Source: an uncultured beta proteobacterium
GTDB taxonomy: Bacteria; Pseudomonadota; Gammaproteobacteria; Burkholderiales; Burkholderiaceae_C
Assembly: GCA_903920405.1 (NCBI GenBank)
Contig: CAIXMC010000367.1
Location: 1-6,504 of the forward strand
Direction of reading: 5' to 3'
DNA length: 6,504 bases
In this document: in pieces, positions 1 through 5,217 of the stretch
Position numbering within the stretch: position 1 is the first letter of the stretch
Layout: every line of letters begins with the position of its first letter
Notes under the pieces: model-generated
Database searches by the model: none
Seen by the model: only the letters and a program-made list of their open reading frames with translations
Told to the model about the DNA's origin: nothing
Position numbers and translations under genes: made by a program

Positions 1-96
1 ACCACATCCTAAGGATAGAGGCAATAATAAGTGTGTGAGCTTCCCCTGCCAAGAAAACCACGTGAGCGAATCAAACGTAACCCATTGATATTGCAT
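1..96 (-). CDS. Possible start of an unidentified gene (partial, runs off left edge)
   Basis: A reading frame of 32 codons opens with ATG at 96 and stays open to the window edge. A good Shine-Dalgarno-like run AAGGCGGG (108 to 101) lies 4 bases before the ATG, better than the site before cdsA or uppS. The visible protein begins MQYQWVTFDSLTWFSWQGKL, is rich in tryptophan (4 of 32) and ends in a leucine-rich stretch. I do not recognise it. It is not the N-terminus of Dxr, which would show a GSTGSIG nucleotide-binding loop within its first residues. It lies 41 bases after the cdsA stop in the same direction, so it could be the next operon member. Being so short, it could equally be a chance open frame. 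Confidence 0.3.
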   Translation of the reverse strand, partial: MQYQWVTFDSLTWFSWQGKLTHLLLPLSLGCG

Positions 97-137
97 TTGT
101 CCCGCCTTAAGTGGGAAGCCTAAATACACTACCGAAA

Positions 138-983
138 TCAGATCGAATACAACAGCATGGCCATAGGCAAGGTAGGCAACAAGGCATCCATCCTGTCCAA
201 TACCCCACCGTGACCCGGCAACAAGGCACTGCTGTCTTTAACACCAGCGCTGCGTTTGACCAGAGACTCTACCAAGTCACCTAGCACGCTCATGGCCGCC
301 ATGACCATGCAGGCCAACAACATCACGATAACTGATCTGCGCCCCAAATGGGTATAGAAACCAGGGTGAATGGCAGAGGTTGCCACGTCATAAGCCTGCC
401 AGGCCAATGCAAGCACAACAACTGCCACCATGCCGCCCCAAACGCCTTCCCAGCTTTTACCTGGGCTGATGGAAGGCGCCAACTTAGCACGACTCCAACG
501 CCCTCCCCATGCCCGACCAGCAAAATAAGCCCCTATGTCCGCAGCCCACACCAGGGCCAATACGGAGAGTAAAAAATGGACACTAACCCACCTCGCTTGT
601 GCAACTGCCAGCCAAGTTAATACCAGCGCAGCCCATCCCAGCAGCAAACGCAGCGGTGTGGCCAATCGACCCCAAGCCGACACACCCAGGCGTAAAACCA
701 GACCCCCCAGCAATACCCACAACACAGACACAAGCAACCACAGTCGCGGTAGAGACGCTTGCGGCAGATCTGCCCACCAAAGCATCATGCCTATTCCACC
801 GCACACTGCGCCGCCAACCAGACTCGCAAAAGCACTCAGACCGTTCAGACGTGCCCATTCCCAAGTCGCCACCGTGGTCAACAAAAGCGCCAAGCCAAAA
901 AAAGGGGCAGGGTCAGGATAAAACAGAGCTGGCAGAAGCACCAGCAAAAGCAAAAATGCGGTGATGACGCGCTGCTTGAGCAT
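138..983 (-). CDS. cdsA: CdsA, phosphatidate cytidylyltransferase (CDP-diacylglycerol synthase)
   Basis: Integral inner-membrane enzyme that makes CDP-diacylglycerol and pyrophosphate from CTP and phosphatidate, the branch point for phosphatidylethanolamine, phosphatidylglycerol and cardiolipin. The 281-residue length is normal. The protein is a series of hydrophobic segments from residue 8 onward. The C-terminal family signature is complete: SLVKR at 240-244, then VKD at 248-250, then PGHGGVLDRMD at 256-266, with the Lys, Asp, His and DR..D residues tied to metal and CTP handling. WAADIGAYFAGR (146-157) and SPGKSWEG (173-180) are also typical. The start MLKQRVITA is the standard N-terminus. 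The gap from uppS is 21 bases and I see no clear Shine-Dalgarno, so translation probably depends on coupling. No terminator follows the stop. Confidence 0.96.
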   Translation of the reverse strand: MLKQRVITAFLLLLVLLPALFYPDPAPFFGLALLLTTVATWEWARLNGLSAFASLVGGAVCGGIGMMLWWADLPQASLPRLWLLVSVLWVLLGGLVLRLGVSAWGRLATPLRLLLGWAALVLTWLAVAQARWVSVHFLLSVLALVWAADIGAYFAGRAWGGRWSRAKLAPSISPGKSWEGVWGGMVAVVVLALAWQAYDVATSAIHPGFYTHLGRRSVIVMLLACMVMAAMSVLGDLVESLVKRSAGVKDSSALLPGHGGVLDRMDALLPTLPMAMLLYSI

Positions 984-1004
984 CGGGTGCTGTTTCAGGA
1001 TAAG

Positions 1005-1733
1005 TCAGGATGACAATGGCAGTGAACCATCAGCGTTCAATTGAGGTGATATCTTGCCAAAGCGACGCTGCCGCTTTGCAAAGATTTGTAGCGCTTTGTC
1101 TAGTTCTTGCTCGTTAAAGTCAGGCCACAATTGTTCTGAAAAAACAAATTCGGCATAAGCGGACTGCCAAAGCAAAAAGTTACTGATGCGTTGCTCGCCC
1201 CCCGTGCGAATGACCAAATCGGGGTCGGGAACATGGGCCAATGACATCATGGCGCATAAGTTTTTTTCGGTTGCGGGTAAATTTTTTGCTATCAAACTTT
1301 GAACCGCCTGAACGATGTCCCAGCGTCCGCCATAATTAAAACAGATATTCAGAATCAAGCCGGTATTGTTGCAAGTAAGCGCTGTGGCCTGTTCCATTTC
1401 CCGCAACACTCGATCAGACAATTTTGATCGATCTCCAACAAAATGCATCCGCACCCCCTCTTGATGCATCTGAGAAACTTCCCGCCCCAGCGCCATGGCA
1501 AATAAATCCATCAGTCCTGACACTTCTTCGGCAGGCCTGCTCCAATTTTCTGAAGAAAAGGCAAATACAGTGAGCACTCGAATGCCGCGTGCATCACAAG
1601 CCTTGGCGCACCGCTTGAGAGATTCAACACCCTGGTGATGCCCAGCCAAGCGAGGTAAAAATCGTTTGGAAGCCCAGCGACCATTGCCATCCATCACAAT
1701 GGCCACATGCACGGGTAACGAATGGCTGGTCAT
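1005..1733 (-). CDS. uppS: UppS, undecaprenyl diphosphate synthase (cis-prenyltransferase)
   Basis: Cytosolic or membrane-associated enzyme that adds eight isopentenyl units in cis to farnesyl diphosphate, giving the C55 carrier for peptidoglycan, O-antigen and other wall polymers. The 242 residues are slightly shorter than the E. coli protein (253). Visible motifs in order: HVAIVMDGNGRWA (9-21) with catalytic Asp15; GHHQGVE (31-37); FAFSSENWSRP (57-67); NICFNYGGRWDI (129-140); and the substrate and Mg-binding block RTGGEQRISNFLLWQ (176-190) followed by AYAEFVF and LWPDF. ATG at 1733 comes 6 bases after the frr stop with no good Shine-Dalgarno, which suggests translational coupling to frr. 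Two in-phase A-rich slippery heptamers lie at codons 149-151 and 156-158 (see findings). Identity is certain. Confidence 0.97.
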   Translation of the reverse strand: MTSHSLPVHVAIVMDGNGRWASKRFLPRLAGHHQGVESLKRCAKACDARGIRVLTVFAFSSENWSRPAEEVSGLMDLFAMALGREVSQMHQEGVRMHFVGDRSKLSDRVLREMEQATALTCNNTGLILNICFNYGGRWDIVQAVQSLIAKNLPATEKNLCAMMSLAHVPDPDLVIRTGGEQRISNFLLWQSAYAEFVFSEQLWPDFNEQELDKALQIFAKRQRRFGKISPQLNADGSLPLSS

Positions 1734-1739
1734 GAAAAA

Positions 1740-2300
1740 TCAGACGGCCATGATGTCTTGTTCTTTGGCTACAACCAACTGATCAATCGCAGTAATGTGC
1801 TTGTCAGTCACTTTTTGAACTTCAGCTTCAACACGTTTTTGCTCGTCTTCGGATGCTACTTTATCTTTCAGCATTTTCTTGATGGCATCGTTGGCATCGC
1901 GACGCATGTTGCGAACGGCAACCTTGGCACTTTCGCCCTCGTTTTTGATGAGTTTGGTCAGCTCTTTGCGACGTTCTTCAGACATGGGCGGCATGGGAAC
2001 ACGAATCAAATCGCCCATGGATGAAGGATTCAGACCCAAATCACTGTCGCGAATGGCTTTTTCAATTTTGGCCGTCAAGCCTTTTTCCCAAGGTTGAACG
2101 CTGACTGTGCGTGAATCGAGCAACGAGACATTGGCTACCTGGCTGATGGGCATGGATGCACCGTAATAATCAACATGCACGGTGTCCAAAATGGCAGGAT
2201 TGGCACGGCCTGTCCGGATTTTTGCCAGATTGTGTTTGAAAGCCTCAATGGATGCATCCATTTTGCTTTCCGCATTTTTTTTGATATCCATAATCGACAT
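1740..2300 (-). CDS. frr: Frr, ribosome recycling factor (RRF)
   Basis: RRF acts with EF-G to split the post-termination ribosome so that it can be reused; it is essential and cytosolic. The chosen start gives 186 residues, the usual length. Conserved blocks: [10 protein letters not shown] (26-35) at the hinge between the helical bundle and the beta domain; [16 protein letters not shown] (43-58); VQPWEK (68-73); [19 protein letters not shown] (86-104); and the long basic helix [17 protein letters not shown] (126-142). ATG at 2300 is chosen because a Shine-Dalgarno GAGG (2312 to 2309) sits 8 bases upstream; the alternative ATG at 2291 is too far from it. The frame is open further upstream to 2552, but that part lies over pyrH and its translation looks like nothing. 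It follows pyrH by 28 bases. Confidence 0.97.
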   Translation of the reverse strand: MSIMDIKKNAESKMDASIEAFKHNLAKIRTGRANPAILDTVHVDYYGASMPISQVANVSLLDSRTVSVQPWEKGLTAKIEKAIRDSDLGLNPSSMGDLIRVPMPPMSEERRKELTKLIKNEGESAKVAVRNMRRDANDAIKKMLKDKVASEDEQKRVEAEVQKVTDKHITAIDQLVVAKEQDIMAV

Positions 2301-2308
2301 CTGGATTA

Positions 2309-2312
2309 CCTC
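2309..2312 (-). promoter_or_regulatory. Ribosome binding site that fixes the frr start
   Basis: On the minus strand the core GAGG (inside GTGAGGTAA) lies 8 bases before ATG 2300. It decides between that ATG, the ATG at 2291, and the much longer open frame reaching back into pyrH. The site is in the 28-base pyrH-frr gap. Confidence 0.7.
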
Positions 2313-2328
2313 ACGTTCAGTACTGCCT

Positions 2329-3051
2329 TCAGACATGCACCAAAGTGCCTTCATCCTCGCCCATGACCACACGTTTGAGCGCCCCGTGCTTGACAATGGA
2401 GAAAACCTTGATGGGCAATTTTTGATCCCGACACAAGGCAAAGGCAGTGGCATCCATGATGCCAAGGTTTTGCGCCATGGCATCATCAAAGGAAATGCTG
2501 CTGTACCTTGTGGCCGTGGGGTCTTTTTTGGGGTCAGCGGAGTAAACCCCATCGACCTTGGTGGCTTTGAGAACCATGTCAGCGCCTATTTCAGCACCAC
2601 GCAAGGCGGCAGCCGTGTCTGTCGTGAAAAACGGGTTGCCAGTGCCGGCTGCAAAAACAACCACTTTGCCTTCTTCAAGGTATTGCAAGGCTTTGGGTCT
2701 GACGTACGATTCAACCACTTGGTCGATGGCAATGGCAGACATCACCCGTGCAGTCAAACCTGCCTTGTTCATGGCATCGCCCAAAGCCAGAGCGTTCATG
2801 ACCGTGGCCAACATGCCCATGTAATCGGCAGTGGCTCTGTCCATACCGCTAGAGCCACCTGCCATTCCCCTGAAAATATTGCCGCCACCAATGACGACGG
2901 CAATCTGAACACCCAATTGGGCAACCTCTGCGATTTCGTTCACCATCCGAACAATGGTCTCGCGGTTAATTCCAAAAGCATCGTCGCCCATCAGCGATTC
3001 ACCGGAAAGCTTGAGCAAAATTCGTTTGTAAGTCTTGGAAGGATGTGTCAT
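2329..3051 (-). CDS. pyrH: PyrH, uridylate (UMP) kinase
   Basis: Bacterial UMP kinase of the amino-acid-kinase fold; it transfers phosphate from ATP to UMP to give UDP, feeding RNA, DNA and nucleotide-sugar synthesis. Members of the family are hexamers, activated by GTP and inhibited by UTP. The protein is 240 residues, normal length. Key blocks: [13 protein letters not shown] (10-22) with phosphate-binding Lys14; the glycine loop [11 protein letters not shown] (52-62); [21 protein letters not shown] (70-90); the UMP-contacting [17 protein letters not shown] (136-152); and [16 protein letters not shown] (163-178) near the nucleotide. The start at 3051 has AGGA six bases upstream. It sits 46 bases after tsf, without a terminator between. 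It works in the same pathway as the divergent carB. Confidence 0.98.
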   Translation of the reverse strand: MTHPSKTYKRILLKLSGESLMGDDAFGINRETIVRMVNEIAEVAQLGVQIAVVIGGGNIFRGMAGGSSGMDRATADYMGMLATVMNALALGDAMNKAGLTARVMSAIAIDQVVESYVRPKALQYLEEGKVVVFAAGTGNPFFTTDTAAALRGAEIGADMVLKATKVDGVYSADPKKDPTATRYSSISFDDAMAQNLGIMDATAFALCRDQKLPIKVFSIVKHGALKRVVMGEDEGTLVHV

Positions 3052-3097
3052 GAAAATTCCTGGGTATCCATCAAATGATGCACAACAATTTTGCCCA

Positions 3098-4021
3098 TCA
3101 GGCCTGTTGTTTGGCCGCAGCCACTTGTGCTGCTACTTCCGCCGCAAAATCGTCCACTCTTTTCTCAATGCCCTCACCCACCACATACAAGGTGAAAGAT
3201 TGGATGGTGGTGCTGGCCGCCTTGAGCATTTGTTCCACACTTTGTTTGTCGTTCTTGACAAATGCTTGATTAAGCAAAGAGACTTCCTTGAGGAATTTTT
3301 GCACGCTACCTTCAATGCGCTTGGCCACAATCTCTGCCGATTGAACAGGCTTGCCAGCAGCGGTCGCCACAGCAGCATCTTCAGCAGCTTTAGCGGCAGC
3401 AATGGAGCGTTCGCGTGCTATCAGGTCAGCGGGAACGCCATCACTTGACAAGGCGACAGGCTTCATGGCTGCCACATGCATGGCCACATCTTTGGCCGCT
3501 GTTTCATGGCCTTCGTATTCAACCACCACACCTATGCGGGTTCCGTGCAGATAAGAAGCCAGTTTGCTGCCAGAGGCAAAACGACAAAATCGACGAAAAC
3601 TTATGTTTTCACCGATTTTGCCAATCAATCCCTTGCGAACATCTTCAAGTGTTGGACCGAAACCCTCTTGTGAATAAGGCAATGCAGCCAAGGCGGATAA
3701 ATTGGCAGGATTGTTTTTGACAATCAAATCAGCAGCAGCGTTGGCCAAAGCCAAAAAACTATCGTTTTTGGTGACAAAGTCAGTTTCACAGTTGACCTCA
3801 AGCAAGACACCCACGTTAGCGTCAAAGCCAGACACCACAATCCCTTCAGCAGTGACCCGACTGGCAGCTTTTCCCGCCTTGCTTCCAAGTTTGACACGCA
3901 AAATATCTTCCGCCCTGTCCATATCACCCTCAGCCTCTGTCAATGCGCGTTTGCACTCCATCATGGGAGCATCTGTTTTGCCACGCAACGCGGCGACCAT
4001 GCTTGCGGTAATTACAGCCAT
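3098..4021 (-). CDS. tsf: Tsf, elongation factor Ts (EF-Ts)
   Basis: Nucleotide exchange factor that removes GDP from EF-Tu so it can bind GTP and aminoacyl-tRNA again. At 307 residues it is longer than E. coli EF-Ts (about 283), as in related Burkholderiales. An N-terminal UBA-like helical module covers about 1-55 ([16 protein letters not shown] at 12-27). The EF-Tu-contacting loop [11 protein letters not shown] is at 77-87, with the core TDF at 80-82. The block [26 protein letters not shown] (120-145) and H182 in AMHVAAMKP are in the core domain. An alanine-rich stretch at about 207-224 lies before the last conserved helices, and the C-terminus is alanine-rich. Shine-Dalgarno GGAG ends 7 bases before ATG 4021. 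Expression probably depends on read-through of the hairpin at 4062-4087. Confidence 0.98.
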   Translation of the reverse strand: MAVITASMVAALRGKTDAPMMECKRALTEAEGDMDRAEDILRVKLGSKAGKAASRVTAEGIVVSGFDANVGVLLEVNCETDFVTKNDSFLALANAAADLIVKNNPANLSALAALPYSQEGFGPTLEDVRKGLIGKIGENISFRRFCRFASGSKLASYLHGTRIGVVVEYEGHETAAKDVAMHVAAMKPVALSSDGVPADLIARERSIAAAKAAEDAAVATAAGKPVQSAEIVAKRIEGSVQKFLKEVSLLNQAFVKNDKQSVEQMLKAASTTIQSFTLYVVGEGIEKRVDDFAAEVAAQVAAAKQQA

Positions 4022-4061
4022 TGTTATTCTCCGAAAATCAATTCAACACGTTAAAAATTAC

Positions 4062-4087
4062 AAAAAAAGGGCAATGCTGCCCCTTTT
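4062..4087 (-). terminator. Terminator-like hairpin (probable attenuator) between rpsB and tsf
   Basis: In the minus-strand transcript, 20 bases after the rpsB stop, AAAAGGGGCA (4087 to 4078) pairs with TGCCCTTTTT (4073 to 4064) around the tetraloop GCAT. That makes ten pairs, one of them G-U. The U-run is 7 long, five in the stem and two beyond. It has the form of an intrinsic terminator, but A-U pairs at the base and co-directional tsf 40 bases later fit partial termination better than a full stop. An attenuator between these two genes is also known in E. coli. The inverted repeat also reads on the plus strand, with only four Ts after it and no gene upstream to serve. Confidence 0.75.
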
Positions 4088-4107
4088 ATTAATACTCCAT
4101 CCCAGAA

Positions 4108-4860
4108 TCAGTCAGAAGATTCTTCAACTTCAACAAATTCATCATCGCTTTGCACAGCCACAGCTTTAACCAGATCGTCAATAACGTGTGCGCGCCCTTC
4201 AAGAATAGCATCGGCAATGCCGTGTGCATACAAAACGATGGCTTTGGCAGAATCATCGTTGCCAGGAATCACATAGTCAATACCCTCTGGCGAGTGATTG
4301 GTATCCACCACTGCAATCAGGGGAATGTCAAGTTTGCGAGCTTCAGCAATCGCAATTTTGTGAAAACCCACATCGATTACAAAAATGGCATCAGGCAACG
4401 CCGTCATTTCCTGAATACCGCCAATGTCTCGCTCCAATTTGTTCAGCTCACGCATAAACATGAGCTGCTCTTTCTTGCTCATGCTGTCTAGTCCGGCTTC
4501 TTGTTGAACTTTCATGTCTTTCAGACGCTTGAGGGAAGTTTTGACGGTTTTGAAGTTGGTCAACATACCGCCTAGCCAACGCTGATCAACGTAAGGAACG
4601 CCTGCGCGCTTGGCTTCAAGAGCTACGGTCTCGCGTGATTGGCGTTTGGTACCGACCATCAAAACAGTGCCCCGTCTGGCGGAGACTTGCTGCACAAATT
4701 TGGCAGCTTCCTGGAACATTGGCAAAGATTTTTCCAGATTGATGATGTGAATTTTATGACGCTGGCCAAAAATAAAAGGGGCCATTTTGGGATTCCAGAA
4801 GCGGGTTTGGTGTCCAAAATGAACACCAGCTTCCAGCATGTCGCGCATGGTAACTGCCAT
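4108..4860 (-). CDS. rpsB: RpsB, 30S ribosomal protein S2
   Basis: Essential late-assembling protein of the small subunit, between head and body, which helps hold S1. The 250 residues match the usual size. Features in order: [22 protein letters not shown] (5-26); the signature [18 protein letters not shown] (28-45); VGTKRQSRE (69-77); [13 protein letters not shown] (93-105); a charged helical-hairpin insert at about 105-150; and [48 protein letters not shown] (161-208). The tail is acidic ([12 protein letters not shown]). The ATG at 4860 gives the canonical MAVTMRDML start. The upstream Shine-Dalgarno is poor (GGA, 8 bases away), which fits a leader under autogenous control. It is the first gene of the cluster. 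Confidence 0.98.
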   Translation of the reverse strand: MAVTMRDMLEAGVHFGHQTRFWNPKMAPFIFGQRHKIHIINLEKSLPMFQEAAKFVQQVSARRGTVLMVGTKRQSRETVALEAKRAGVPYVDQRWLGGMLTNFKTVKTSLKRLKDMKVQQEAGLDSMSKKEQLMFMRELNKLERDIGGIQEMTALPDAIFVIDVGFHKIAIAEARKLDIPLIAVVDTNHSPEGIDYVIPGNDDSAKAIVLYAHGIADAILEGRAHVIDDLVKAVAVQSDDEFVEVEESSD

Positions 4861-4998
4861 GAGATAAGTCCAAAGGTTAGGTCTAAAATCCAGTTTGTAA
4901 TGTATTTCACTGACTTTGATTTAAAGCCAAACGAAATAGCAACACCTTGAGAAAACTGGTTTGTGGATTAACTTTGATGCCAAGCAGCATCAAAGCAT
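4861..4998 (-). promoter_or_regulatory. rpsB 5' leader RNA, candidate S2 autoregulatory region
   Basis: If transcription starts about 4996-4998, rpsB carries a leader of roughly 136 bases with a weak ribosome binding site. The leader begins with a strong hairpin (4971-4996). A second possible long-range stem pairs CCAGTTT (4959 to 4953) with AAACTGG (4896 to 4890), enclosing a 56-base loop. ATCAAAGT occurs twice (4978 to 4971 and 4920 to 4913), so the hairpin's 5' arm could pair with either copy. Control of rpsB-tsf by S2 binding to the leader is established in E. coli. That this sequence does the same is inference from length, structure and the poor Shine-Dalgarno. Confidence 0.45.
4971..4996 (-). 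other. Perfect 9-bp hairpin at the 5' end of the rpsB leader
   Basis: On the minus strand CTTTGATGC (4995 to 4987) pairs perfectly with GCATCAAAG (4980 to 4972) around TGCTTG; one more G-U pair extends the base. The stem starts at or within two bases of the predicted transcript start. No U-tract follows, so it is not a terminator. It could protect the 5' end or be part of an S2-binding structure. Confidence 0.7.
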
Positions 4999-5002
4999 AT
5001 GC

Positions 5003-5011
5003 AGTATAGCA
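5003..5011 (-). promoter_or_regulatory. Extended -10 promoter for the rpsB cluster
   Basis: The minus strand reads TGC followed by TATACT (5 of 6 to TATAAT), an extended -10 element, placing the start at about 4996-4998. There is no good -35 at 16-18 bases: TTGGAC (5036 to 5031) is 22 bases away, too far for normal sigma-70 spacing. The extended -10 may compensate. An A6 run (5022 to 5017) lies between them. Confidence 0.55.
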
Positions 5012-5073
5012 TCGCCCTTTTTTGAGCCTTGTCCAATGAGGTGTGAGACTGAACCACGCCGCGCGCTACCATT

Positions 5074-5099
5074 GACCAAATCGAACGACCAAATCGAAC
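5074..5099 (+). repeat. Perfect 13-bp tandem direct repeat
   Basis: GACCAAATCGAAC occurs twice with no gap (5074-5086 and 5087-5099). A third ATCGAA is at 5132-5137, 39 bases after the one in the second copy. It lies upstream of carB and beyond the rpsB promoter, in the GC-richer part of the spacer. It may be a binding site for a regulator or a simple replication-slippage duplication; nothing else identifies it. Confidence 0.9.
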
Positions 5100-5149
5100 A
5101 TTGGACGGATGCGATCCTCGACGCCACCGCGATCGAAGCCGTGTTTACA

Positions 5150-5165
5150 TATCATTAATCATTAA
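5150..5165 (+). promoter_or_regulatory. AT-rich palindrome and possible carB promoter -10
   Basis: TATCAT (5150-5155) matches five of six positions of a -10 box, but no -35 lies at proper distance. The heptamer ATCATTA is repeated in tandem (5151-5164), and TTAAT-C-ATTAA (5155-5165) is a perfect 11-base palindrome. If the box is used, the start falls near 5162, inside the palindrome, where a repressor could act. It does not match an ArgR box as I know it. The promoter call is weak; the repeats are plain. Confidence 0.3.
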
Positions 5166-5174
5166 CCGACTGCA

Positions 5175-5191
5175 GCAAGCCTATGGCTTGT
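5175..5191 (+). other. Small hairpin in the carB leader
   Basis: CAAGCC (5176-5181) and GGCTTG (5185-5190) form a perfect 6-bp inverted repeat with loop TAT, plus a G-U pair at the base. It ends 27 bases before the carB ATG. No T-run follows, so it is not a terminator. It may affect access to the carB start, which has no visible Shine-Dalgarno. Confidence 0.5.
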
Positions 5192-5217
5192 ACATGACAC
5201 GACAGTATTCCAACACC

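Larger units (their letters stand above)
4861..5217. other. Divergent intergenic region between rpsB and carB (no convincing gene)
   Basis: This 357-base stretch separates the two divergent units. The rpsB side (4861 to about 5020) is visibly AT-richer and holds the leader, hairpin and promoter. The middle (about 5041-5145) is GC-richer and contains a 13-bp tandem repeat. The carB-proximal part holds an AT-rich palindrome and a small hairpin. A 65-codon open frame (4961-5158, plus, from TTG) crosses it, but it runs antisense through the rpsB promoter and leader, lacks a ribosome binding site and resembles nothing I know. No carA, tRNA or transporter gene is present. Confidence 0.8.

Noticed and set aside
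6..16. ATCCTAAGGAT palindrome near the left edge
   Set aside because: Short and isolated, inside a possible coding frame, with no partner element; expected by chance.
101..115. CCCGC-CTTAA-GTGGG inverted repeat after cdsA as a terminator
   Set aside because: Five pairs with one G-U on the plus strand, a mismatch on the minus strand where cdsA is transcribed, and no T-run on either side.
2301..2552. N-terminal extension of frr (84 extra codons in frame)
   Set aside because: It overlaps the conserved 3' part of pyrH in another frame, and the Shine-Dalgarno and normal RRF length both point to ATG 2300.
2182..3078. Long plus-strand open frame of 298 codons opposite pyrH and the start of frr
   Set aside because: It is antisense to two certain essential genes, its translation shows no family features, and no ribosome binding site or promoter serves it. 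It is a shadow of pyrH codon use.
3052..3097. CATC-ATTT-GATG hairpin in the tsf-pyrH gap
   Set aside because: Only four pairs and no U-run; too weak to call a regulatory or termination element.
4961..5158. 65-codon plus-strand frame in the divergent spacer, with a GC-richer second half
   Set aside because: It starts with TTG without a ribosome binding site, crosses the rpsB promoter and leader hairpin antisense, and contains the 13-bp tandem repeat. Its second half could be a decayed fragment, but I cannot match it to any protein.
5194..5217. Alternative carB start at ATG 5194
   Set aside because: It would add eight residues before the MPKRTDI start shared with E. coli CarB, and has no better ribosome binding site.
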